Part shown: positions 1 through 5,371 of the stretch, piece after piece
How positions within the stretch are numbered: the first letter of the stretch is position 1
How the letters are laid out: each line of letters starts with the position of its first letter
The notes under the pieces: generated by a model
What the model was told of the DNA's origin: nothing
What the model saw: the letters and a program-made list of their open reading frames with translations, nothing else
The model's database searches: none
Made by a program: the position numbers and the translations under genes
Assembly (NCBI GenBank): GCA_003488105.1
Contig: DNMS01000259.1
Span: forward strand, 1-5,431
DNA from: Rhodospirillaceae bacterium
GTDB taxonomy: Bacteria; Pseudomonadota; Alphaproteobacteria; Rhodospirillales_A; Casp-alpha2
Length of the DNA: 5,431 nucleotides
Direction of reading: 5' to 3'

Positions 1-480
1 GGCCCCCATCAGCGTGCCCTCGCCATCACGGAAGGTGATCAGGCCCGTGTCGATGGGGGTGTCCTCGACCAGCGCCTGATAGTCCAGGTAATCCATCTTG
101 GACATGTCGCCGCCGGAATGGCGCGACGCCTGATAACGCTGGAACAGGCGGTACTGTTCCTGGGTCGCGGTAGGCTGTCCCATGCGCGCAGATAGATCCA
201 TATTGGCCTTCAGAATCCGCTTCATGGACGGGCGCAGTTCGAAACCGTCGACGGCGATGCGCACGGCCTTACAGGCATCGCAGCCAGGGCAGGCCGGGGC
301 ATAGACGATGCCGTGGGAACGGCGGAACCCGGCATAGGACAACTGGTCGTGCAACCGTGTGGCGTCACGTCCGAACAGTTCCGTGACCACGCGCCGCTCG
401 ACCCGATCCGGCAGATAGGGACAGGGCAGGGGCGCGGTCGCGAAAAAGAACCGCGTGTCCGATATGGGTTTATGGCGCAT
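1..480 (-). CDS. bpt: Aspartate/glutamate leucyltransferase (Bpt, ATE family), N-terminal 160 residues, cut by window edge
   Basis: This is the N-terminal part of a leucyl/arginyl-tRNA--protein transferase. Such enzymes move an amino acid from charged tRNA to the N-terminus of proteins, here most likely Leu onto N-terminal Asp or Glu, marking them for the cytosolic ClpS/ClpAP N-degron pathway. Reading inward from the ATG at 480-478, the protein starts MRHKPISDTRFFF. Residues 48-80 carry the family signature: Tyr-Ala-Gly-Phe-Arg-Arg-Ser, then Tyr60, and Cys64-x2-Cys67-x2-Cys70 followed by Lys-x2-Arg. From about residue 107 (Gln-Glu-Gln-Tyr...Tyr-Gln-x-Ser-Arg-His) the C-terminal transferase domain begins, and the frame is open to base 1. 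Family members are usually about 230-260 residues, so roughly a third is missing. An AGGGA lies six bases before the ATG (487-491). It follows motB by 52 bases on the same strand and may share its transcript. Bpt rather than eukaryotic-type ATE is inferred from length and taxon. Confidence 0.9.
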   Translation of the reverse strand, partial: MRHKPISDTRFFFATAPLPCPYLPDRVERRVVTELFGRDATRLHDQLSYAGFRRSHGIVYAPACPGCDACKAVRIAVDGFELRPSMKRILKANMDLSARMGQPTATQEQYRLFQRYQASRHSGGDMSKMDYLDYQALVEDTPIDTGLITFRDGEGTLMGA

Positions 481-532
481 GTCGTGTCCCTGTGCCTCCG
501 GTCACGCCGCCAATGCGTCAACCGTTCGGAAC

Positions 533-1672
533 TTACTGTGGCTTAATATCACCGCGGATTTCAAGGTTGATCCCGGGCAACGCCGGTGCGGCCGGCTGAG
601 CCGGGGCCGCGCCGTTGGGTGCAGGCAGTTGTATGCCTTCGGGCTTCAGCACTGGCGCGGGCACGGCGCCGCCATCTTCCTGCCGTTGCTGACGCTTGAT
701 CTCGTTGAGGCCGGGCAGGGCCTCGTTCTCGCGCTCTTTCCTGGCCTTTTCCTCGGCGTCTTTCTGGGCCTTTTCCTTTTCCGCCTCGCGGCCGGTGCCG
801 CGCAGCAGGATGATCGATAACCGCCGGTTGGACGGATGCTTGGGATCTTCGGCGATCAGAGGGTCCGTCGCCGACTTGCCGACGACACGCTGAATTCTGG
901 CGTCGGGCACACCGAAGCTTTCGAGCGCGCGGCGCGCCGAATTGGCGCGGTCCGACGACAGTTCCCAGTTGCCGTAGTCCTGACCGGAAAACGGGGTTGC
1001 GTCCGTATGCCCGGAAATCGAGATGTCCTGGGGCATCGACAGGATGACCTTGGACACCAGTTCCAGCAGGCGTTCCGTGTGCAGGAACATCTTGGAGGAT
1101 CCCGACGGGAACATGGCCAAGCCGTCGCGGTCGATCAGCTGAATGCGCAGACCTTCGGGCGTGTTGTCGACCAGCAGGCTGTTCTTCAACTGGCGCATCT
1201 GCGGCACGCTTTCCAGCGTTTTTTGCAGTTCTTCCTGGGCATCCTCGAAGGCTTCCTGTTCCTTCTTGGCGGCCTGGGCCTCAAGGTCCTCTTCGGTCGG
1301 TTGGGCCTTGGATTCGGCTTCGCCCTCGGACAGGTCGCCACCGGTGCCGGCCTTGGGCGGCGGCAGGTCGACGGTCACGCTGTCGCGCGCCGTGGCGTTC
1401 GCGGAAATGCCTTCCTCGGTGATCGTCTTGCCCTGAAGGATGTCGCCGGACCCGCTGGTCGTCTGCGACGTGGACACGGGCGCGAAATAGTTGGAGATGC
1501 CTTCGAGGGATTCCTGGGTGACCGAGTTCAACAGCCACAGCAGCAGGAAGAAGGCCATCATGGCGGTCACGAAGTCGGCGTAGGCGATTTTCCACGCGCC
1601 GCCGTGATGGCCGTGTCCGCCCTTCTTGATCTTCTTGATGATGATCGGTTGTTTTGCGGCTTCGTCCGCCAT
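533..1672 (-). CDS. motB: Flagellar motor stator protein MotB, with long C-terminal extension
   Basis: MotB is the peptidoglycan-anchored stator subunit of the flagellar motor and pairs with MotA in the inner membrane. The 379 residues run as follows: a cytoplasmic leader rich in Lys, Gly and His (8-25); one membrane helix at about 29-50, with the essential ion-binding Asp at 33 (Ala-Tyr-Ala-Asp-Phe, equivalent to E. coli Asp32); a plug-like stretch Leu-Glu-Gly-Ile-Ser-Asn-Tyr-Phe (56-63); an acidic, Ala/Gln-rich linker (about 110-160); and an OmpA/MotB peptidoglycan-binding domain (about 168-291) with Gly-His-Thr-Asp-Ala (221-225), Asn-Trp-Glu-Leu-Ser (235-239), Asp-Arg-Ala (241-243) and Asn-Arg-Arg (282-284). 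A charged then Pro/Ala-rich tail of about 87 residues follows, making the protein longer than E. coli MotB (308). AGGAAGGG at 1684-1677 fixes the ATG. It lies 91 bases after motA. Whether protons or sodium drive it cannot be told. Confidence 0.96.
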   Translation of the reverse strand: MADEAAKQPIIIKKIKKGGHGHHGGAWKIAYADFVTAMMAFFLLLWLLNSVTQESLEGISNYFAPVSTSQTTSGSGDILQGKTITEEGISANATARDSVTVDLPPPKAGTGGDLSEGEAESKAQPTEEDLEAQAAKKEQEAFEDAQEELQKTLESVPQMRQLKNSLLVDNTPEGLRIQLIDRDGLAMFPSGSSKMFLHTERLLELVSKVILSMPQDISISGHTDATPFSGQDYGNWELSSDRANSARRALESFGVPDARIQRVVGKSATDPLIAEDPKHPSNRRLSIILLRGTGREAEKEKAQKDAEEKARKERENEALPGLNEIKRQQRQEDGGAVPAPVLKPEGIQLPAPNGAAPAQPAAPALPGINLEIRGDIKPQ

Positions 1673-1763
1673 CAGGCCCTTCCTATGGGGTCCGTCCCGT
1701 TTCGGCCGTTCACGCTGCCGTGGTCACGGGGAGGTCTGCGACCGGCGGCAGGAGGGGTGCTTA

Positions 1764-2624
1764 TCACGACGCCGCGGGCAGGTTGGTGACCATTTCCTCG
1801 ACCTCGGCAAAGGTTGGCCGCAGCCCGTGCGCCAAGGTCTTGCGCGCGAATTCCACGGACACTTGCGGGGCGTATCCCTGCATGTGGCCGACCAGCGCGA
1901 TTTTGATGCAGTTCAGGTAAGCGGCGTCGGAAGCGTAGGTATTGGTCAGGGAGGCCGCAATGGGGGCCATGAAGCCATAGGCGAAGAAAATTCCACTGAA
2001 TGTCCCGACCAGGGCCGCCGCGATCAGGTTACCGAGAACTTCCGGCGGCTCGGTGATCGAGCCCATGGTCACGATGACGCCCAAGACGGCGGCGACGATG
2101 CCCAGCGCCGGGGTCGCGTCGGCCATGGTCTGCCAGGCGCCCGAGATGGCATGCAACTCCTCGTGGTGTTTTTCCAGTTCGGCGTCCATGACCGATTCGA
2201 TTTCGTGCGGGTTGGAAGCCCCCAGGGTCAACAGCCTGAGATAGTCGCACAGGAATTCGATGGCGTGATGGTCACCGTGAAACAGCGGGAAATTGGCGAA
2301 CAGGGTGCTTTCGTCCGGTTTTTCCACATGCGCTTCCAGCGCCAGGTCACCCTTGGTCTTGGCTAGACGGAACACCGAATAGAGGCAACCGAGAAGCTCT
2401 TCATAGTGTTCGCGAGTATACGTGGGGCCTTTGATCAGGGTCTTGAAGGATCCCATGACCCCCTTGATCACCGACTTTGGGTTGCCGGTGACGAAGGCCC
2501 CGATGGCGCCGCCGAAGATGATGATGAATTCAAGCGGCTGCCATAGCACGCCGAAGCTGCCGTGGACGCCATAGGCACCGAACACGGACACCAGTACAAC
2601 CAATGAGCCTACAATAAACAGCAT
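1764..2624 (-). CDS. motA: Flagellar motor stator protein MotA
   Basis: MotA is the four-helix inner-membrane subunit of the stator; with MotB it forms the ion channel and pushes on the rotor protein FliG. The 286 residues match the E. coli protein (295) nearly end to end. Helices lie at about 1-21, 31-49, 170-190 and 200-222, with a large cytoplasmic loop between helices two and three. The functional prolines are present: Pro172 in Thr-Pro-Ala-Leu-Gly-Ile-Val-Ala-Ala (E. coli Pro173) and Pro221 in Tyr-Gly-Phe-Met-Ala-Pro (E. coli Pro222). Glu97 matches the rotor-contacting Glu98, and the Arg90 position falls on Lys89 in an ungapped alignment. The C-terminal Gly-Tyr-Ala-Pro...Val-Glu-Phe-Ala-Arg-Lys block (250-262) is also typical. 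The start is supported by GGAGA seven bases upstream (2636-2632). The gene ends in tandem stops, TGA then TAA. It is first in a run motA-motB-bpt, so its promoter should lie in 2640-2810. Confidence 0.96.
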   Translation of the reverse strand: MLFIVGSLVVLVSVFGAYGVHGSFGVLWQPLEFIIIFGGAIGAFVTGNPKSVIKGVMGSFKTLIKGPTYTREHYEELLGCLYSVFRLAKTKGDLALEAHVEKPDESTLFANFPLFHGDHHAIEFLCDYLRLLTLGASNPHEIESVMDAELEKHHEELHAISGAWQTMADATPALGIVAAVLGVIVTMGSITEPPEVLGNLIAAALVGTFSGIFFAYGFMAPIAASLTNTYASDAAYLNCIKIALVGHMQGYAPQVSVEFARKTLAHGLRPTFAEVEEMVTNLPAAS

Positions 2625-2692
2625 TCAGCAGTCTCCAAGAGCACGGGGCCGCGCCGACGCCGCTTCGCGGTCTCTAACGCACGGGGGGAAAG

Positions 2693-2708
2693 CTATCGTC
2701 CTATCATC
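2693..2708. repeat. Tandem 8-bp repeat in the motA leader
   Basis: CTATCGTC is followed directly by CTATCATC, a tandem pair differing at one base. On the motA strand it reads GATGATAG then GACGATAG, about 70-85 bases before the motA start. It could be a small regulatory site or chance. Confidence 0.4.
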
Positions 2709-2745
2709 CCAAAATACAAGCATTTCTCGTACCGAGCTACCATAA

Positions 2746-2797
2746 GCCAATATGATTAATTCAAAGGGCCACGCCTTCATTGAACGCCAAATTGATT
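2746..2797. repeat. Spaced direct repeat GCCAA-N2-TGATT, two copies 40 bp apart
   Basis: GCCAA-TA-TGATT at 2746-2757 recurs as GCCAA-AT-TGATT at 2786-2797, so ten of twelve positions match and the offset is exactly 40 bases, close to four helical turns. The first copy covers the TATGAT hexamer. Same-face spacing in a divergent promoter region would suit a dimeric or looping regulator, but no regulator is encoded here and the binding role is an inference. Confidence 0.4.
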
Positions 2798-2808
2798 GGT
2801 AATTGGTA
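2795..2808. repeat. Tandem heptamer ATTGGTA x2
   Basis: Two exact, adjacent copies of ATTGGTA (2795-2801 and 2802-2808) overlap the end of the second GCCAA-N2-TGATT element. The run sits about 90 bases before the flavin reductase start. Function is unknown; it may extend the same regulatory site or be a replication-slippage product. Confidence 0.45.
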
Positions 2809-2862
2809 AAGGCTTGCCAGCCCTTCCCCAGGCGACGTATTCAAGAGGTCATCCGCGTACAC

Positions 2863-2907
2863 ATGCCAGCATCCTTTGGAGAACGATTCGGCCGCCGACA
2901 TGGTTGA
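2863..2907 (+). other. Possible 14-residue leader peptide overlapping the flavin reductase start
   Basis: An ATG at 2863 opens a short frame reading MPASFGERFGRRHG and stops with TGA at 2905-2907, three to five bases inside the flavin reductase gene if that starts at 2900. AGAGG at 2844-2848 lies 14 bases before it, rather far for a Shine-Dalgarno site. The arrangement would allow termination-reinitiation coupling to a downstream gene that has no good site of its own. A frame this short can arise by chance, so this is a lead and not a confirmed gene. Confidence 0.2.
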
Positions 2908-3385
2908 TCAAATTGCATTCAGAAACGCCTTGGCTTGCTTTGCCTCGGGCGTCACGGTTGTTACCGCGCCCGGTGACGGGCAGGGGCCCGTCGGCGTGAC
3001 CGTCAGCGCCTTCTGCTCGCTGTCCCTCGACCCGCCCTTGATCCTGGTCTGCCTGGACAATCGCACCGGCTGCATCGCCCAGTTCCTGGAATCCGGCGCC
3101 GGATTCACGGTCAATGTCCTGGCCGCCGACCAACATGCCTTGTCCGACGCTTTTGCCGGACCGCAAACCTTCGACCTGCACGGGCATGGATTTCAGACAG
3201 GTGCAACCGGCGCGCCGGTTCTGAACGGTGTGGCGGCGGCGCTGGCTTGCCACACCCACACGATCCACGACGGCGGCGACCACCGCATCGTTGTCGGCCG
3301 CGTGGCGGACGTGCAGGTGGCCCGCGACAAGGTCCCTCTGATCTATTTTCAAAGCTCATACCGTGGGTTAAGTGAGCGAATCTAA
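2900..3385 (+). CDS. Flavin reductase family protein (FMN-binding split barrel, HpaC-like)
   Basis: The protein belongs to the flavin reductase-like family. Members bind FMN or FAD in a split-barrel fold, and many use NAD(P)H to supply reduced flavin to a separate monooxygenase. From the ATG at 2900 it has 161 residues, the usual size. Visible family blocks are Phe-Ala-Ser-Gly-Val-Thr-Val-Val-Thr (14-22), Gly-Val-Thr-Val-Ser-Ala-Phe-Cys-Ser-Leu-Ser followed by Asp-Pro-Pro (32-46), Phe-Thr-Val-Asn-Val-Leu-Ala (69-75), Gly-Asp-His-Arg-Ile-Val-Val-Gly-Arg-Val (126-135) and Pro-Leu-Ile-Tyr-Phe...Tyr (146-154). A TTG at 2876 would add eight residues in frame; ATG is preferred because family members begin close to the conserved Phe-Arg-x-Ala-Leu, yet neither start has a well-placed ribosome site. 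The stop overlaps the next gene by 14 bases, so the pair is probably co-translated. No partner oxygenase is in the window, so the substrate pathway is unknown. Confidence 0.88.
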   Translation: MVDQIAFRNALACFASGVTVVTAPGDGQGPVGVTVSAFCSLSLDPPLILVCLDNRTGCIAQFLESGAGFTVNVLAADQHALSDAFAGPQTFDLHGHGFQTGATGAPVLNGVAAALACHTHTIHDGGDHRIVVGRVADVQVARDKVPLIYFQSSYRGLSERI

Positions 3386-4151
3386 ATACCCATTTTTATT
3401 TAACTTTCCCATCGTTCGTGCGGTGGCGGCACAGCTTGTCGGTGGAATCGCGACCGTGGCCGCCATGACGGTTCTGCGCAACCTCGGCTGGCCGGCGCCA
3501 CCGGCGACGCTTTGCATTATCTGGGGAGCGGCGGCGGCAGTGGCGACCCTGCCCATGGGGCTGGCCCGCTGGTGGTTGCCGGTTCAGGCGGTTGCTCCGG
3601 TTCTGCTCTGGGTCGTACTCGGTCTACAGCCGCCGGGATGGGTGTTTCCCGCCGTGTTCGTCGTGCTGCTTGCCGTCTATTGGAACGCCGTGGGAGAGGG
3701 GGTTCCCCTTTACCTGTCCAACGCCAAGACCTGGCGCGCTGTTGAAAAGCTGTTGCCGAAGCGGCACGGCATCCGCATGGCGGATCTTGGCAGCGGGCTC
3801 GGCGGGACGCTCTGGCATCTCGCCGATGCGCGGCCCGACGCCGCGTTCGAAGGCTTCGAGACCGCCCCGTTGGTTTATCTCGTGACCCGCCTGCGTCAAT
3901 TCACGCAGCCGCGGGCAAACCTGCGAATCCGCTTTCTGTCTCTTTGGCGGGCGGATTTAAGGAATTTCGATGTCGTCTATTGTTTCCTGTCGCCCGTACC
4001 CATGGCCCGCCTGTATGCCAAAGCCCGGCAGGAAATGAAGCCGGGCAGCCTGTTCATTTCCAACAGCTTTGCCGTGCCGGATGCGGAGCCAGACGAGATC
4101 GTCGAGGTCGATGACGCCCGACGCACCCGACTGCTGGTCTTCAGGATGTAG
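3372..4151 (+). CDS. Membrane-anchored class I SAM-dependent methyltransferase, substrate unknown
   Basis: The 259-residue protein has a hydrophobic N-terminal part with about four membrane helices (roughly 15-36, 44-64, 70-86 and 90-105) and a cytosolic methyltransferase domain from about 118. SAM-binding motif I is Met-Ala-Asp-Leu-Gly-Ser-Gly-Leu-Gly-Gly (136-145), with an acidic residue after strand two (Glu163 in Phe-Glu-Gly-Phe-Glu). Asn199-Phe-Asp-Val-Val-Tyr-Cys-Phe-Leu-Ser-Pro is strand four, Lys-Pro-Gly-Ser-Leu-Phe-Ile-Ser-Asn-Ser-Phe (223-233) is strand five, and the end Leu-Leu-Val-Phe-Arg-Met resembles uncharacterised proteobacterial proteins of this layout. The strand-five Phe-x-x-Pro pattern and the membrane anchor also recall FAM173/ATPSCKMT lysine methyltransferases, an inference from pattern only. 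The GTG start at 3372 has no clear ribosome site and lies inside the preceding gene, implying translational coupling; starting at the internal ATG (3465) would cut off the first helix. The stop is two bases from that of the convergent ilvA. Confidence 0.82.
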   Translation: MSESKYPFLFNFPIVRAVAAQLVGGIATVAAMTVLRNLGWPAPPATLCIIWGAAAAVATLPMGLARWWLPVQAVAPVLLWVVLGLQPPGWVFPAVFVVLLAVYWNAVGEGVPLYLSNAKTWRAVEKLLPKRHGIRMADLGSGLGGTLWHLADARPDAAFEGFETAPLVYLVTRLRQFTQPRANLRIRFLSLWRADLRNFDVVYCFLSPVPMARLYAKARQEMKPGSLFISNSFAVPDAEPDEIVEVDDARRTRLLVFRM

Positions 4152-4153
4152 GC

Positions 4154-5371
4154 CTAGTCCTTGCGGTTCGACAGGACCCGGGTCTGGAACCCAGCGTTGC
4201 ATAGGGCTTCGACGATCGCGCGGGCATGTTCCGCATCGATGGTTTCGATCACCACGTCCAGTTCCGTGTCGCGGATCGGGCCGTCGGTAAACAGGCGCTG
4301 GTGATAGACTTCCAGGATATTGCCGCCCAGACCGCCGATCAGCCCGGAGACCTCGGCCAACATGCCCGGACGGTCGCTCATGCCGATGCGCAAGGACACC
4401 ATGCGCCCGCCGCGCACCAGGCCGCGCAGCAGGACGTTAGACAGCAGGCGGGAATCGATGTTGCCACCGGAAATCACGATACCGACCTTTTTTCCGGCAT
4501 ACCGGCCATCGCCGGCCAAAAGAGCCGCCACGCCGGCCGCCCCGGCGCCCTCGGCAACGATGCGCTGGCCCTCGGCCAGGGCCAGGACGGCGGCTTCGAT
4601 CTGATCTTCGCCCAGAACAGCGATATCCGTCACGTGGTCGGCGATGATCGGCTGGGTGATTTCGCCCGGTGTTTTCACGGCGATGCCTTCGGCGATGGTG
4701 GTGCCGGCGCCGGTCGATGCCTCGCCGTTCAGGGCCTGGGCCATGGAGGGGTAAAGCGCCGTCTGCGCGCCGACCATCTCGATCCCCGGGTTGATGGCGT
4801 GGGCCGCGATGGCGCAGCCGGCCATCAGACCGCCGCCGCCGATGGGCACGATCAGGATGTCCAGATCGGGCACATCCTCCAGCAGTTCCAGGGCCACCGT
4901 GCCCTGACCGGCGATCACGTGCGGGTCGTCGAAGGGGGCGATGAACAGTTTGCCGGTTTCCTCGGCATGGGCCAGGGCGGCATCCCGCGCGGCATTGAAA
5001 TCGATGCCTTCCAGGACGACCTTGGCGCCCAAGTCCTCGGTCCGCCCGACCTTGGTGAAGGGGGTGCCTTCGGGCATGTAGATGGTCGCCGCGATGCCCA
5101 GTCGCCCGGCGTGATAGGCCACGCCCTGGGCGTGGTTACCGGCCGAGGCGGCGACGACGCCGCGCGCGCGCTCGTCATCGGACAGGCTGCCCAGCTTGAT
5201 CCCGGCGCCGCGCACCTTGAACGAGCCCGTGACCTGCAGGTTTTCCAGCTTCAGATAGACCTCGGCGCCGGTCGCCCGCGACAGCCGGCGCACCGGCAGG
5301 GCCGGGGTGCGAATGATCTCGCCCTGCAGTTGGCGGGCGGCGTCGCGGATGGCATCGATGGTCACGGTCAT
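4154..5371 (-). CDS. ilvA: Threonine ammonia-lyase (threonine dehydratase), medium form with C-terminal ACT domain
   Basis: This cytosolic PLP enzyme deaminates L-threonine to 2-oxobutanoate and ammonia, the first committed step toward isoleucine, and often also acts on serine. The 405 residues comprise a fold-type II catalytic domain (about 1-320) and one ACT domain (about 325-400). The PLP lysine is Lys52 in Gly-Ser-Phe-Lys-Val-Arg-Gly-Ala, after Leu-Glu-Asn-Leu-Gln. Ser-Ala-Gly-Asn-His-Ala-Gln-Gly (76-83) contacts the substrate, Gly-Gly-Gly-Gly-Leu (178-182) holds the cofactor phosphate, and Ser-Gly-Gly-Asn (301-304) closes the site. The size fits the single-ACT medium form, between E. coli TdcB (329, no ACT) and IlvA (514, two ACT-like domains). 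The ACT domain suggests allosteric control by an amino acid, probably isoleucine or valine. A weak CGGAA lies about eight bases before the ATG. The upstream 60 bases (5372-5431) show only TAGAAC on the minus strand (5410-5405) as a possible -10; its -35 would fall outside the window. The name tdcB is sometimes used for such genes. Confidence 0.95.
   Translation of the reverse strand: MTVTIDAIRDAARQLQGEIIRTPALPVRRLSRATGAEVYLKLENLQVTGSFKVRGAGIKLGSLSDDERARGVVAASAGNHAQGVAYHAGRLGIAATIYMPEGTPFTKVGRTEDLGAKVVLEGIDFNAARDAALAHAEETGKLFIAPFDDPHVIAGQGTVALELLEDVPDLDILIVPIGGGGLMAGCAIAAHAINPGIEMVGAQTALYPSMAQALNGEASTGAGTTIAEGIAVKTPGEITQPIIADHVTDIAVLGEDQIEAAVLALAEGQRIVAEGAGAAGVAALLAGDGRYAGKKVGIVISGGNIDSRLLSNVLLRGLVRGGRMVSLRIGMSDRPGMLAEVSGLIGGLGGNILEVYHQRLFTDGPIRDTELDVVIETIDAEHARAIVEALCNAGFQTRVLSNRKD
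4165..4191. other. Imperfect inverted repeat in the 3' end of ilvA, just past the convergent methyltransferase stop
   Basis: GGTTC (4165-4169) pairs with GAACC (4187-4191), CAG (4172-4174) with CTG (4184-4186), and AC (4176-4177) with GT (4182-4183), leaving a CCGG loop and small bulges. The core includes the perfect 10-bp palindrome GACCCGGGTC (4175-4184). It begins 14 bases after the methyltransferase stop, but no T-run follows on either strand. It could mark the 3' end of the plus-strand message or be chance in coding DNA. Confidence 0.25.

Larger units (their letters stand above)
2690..2812. promoter_or_regulatory. AT-rich divergent control region between motA and the flavin reductase gene
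   Basis: The space between the two divergent genes (2625-2899) is GC-rich at its ends but clearly AT-rich between about 2700 and 2810, where promoters for both directions are expected. On the plus strand TATGAT (2751-2756) matches the sigma-70 -10 hexamer at five of six positions, but no good -35 lies 16-18 bases before it. On the minus strand TTGAAT (2763-2758) resembles a -35, but no -10 sits at the proper distance. I found no sigma-28 or sigma-54 site. The region also holds the short repeats listed separately. The location is an inference from composition and gene orientation; no promoter is assigned with confidence. Confidence 0.45.

Noticed and set aside
222..521. 99-codon open frame on the minus strand with many Arg, Pro and Ser residues.
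   Set aside because: It overlaps bpt in another frame, has a biased low-complexity composition typical of GC-rich shadow frames, and matches no family I know.
1673..1763. Search for a terminator or small gene in the motA-motB gap.
   Set aside because: Only a four-pair CCGT/ACGG stem without a T-run is present, and no supported frame; the gap looks like an ordinary intra-operon spacer.
836..1789. 317-codon plus-strand open frame opposite motB.
   Set aside because: It lies antisense to a clear motB and its Gly/Arg/Leu-rich product has no recognisable domain.
1626..2366. 246-codon plus-strand open frame opposite motA and the start of motB.
   Set aside because: It is explained by codon bias of the real minus-strand genes and shows no coherent protein features.
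2659..2671. Small CCGC-TTC-GCGG hairpin in the motA leader.
   Set aside because: The stem is only four to five pairs, with no T-run and no riboswitch-like context; it is expected by chance in GC-rich DNA.
2876..2899. TTG start giving the flavin reductase eight more residues.
   Set aside because: It has no nearby ribosome site and family proteins usually start close to the conserved Phe-Arg block, so the ATG at 2900 was chosen; the TTG is not excluded.
2849..3352. 167-codon minus-strand open frame opposite the flavin reductase.
   Set aside because: The plus-strand frame carries all the flavin reductase blocks; the antisense frame is rich in Arg, Gly and Gln without motifs.
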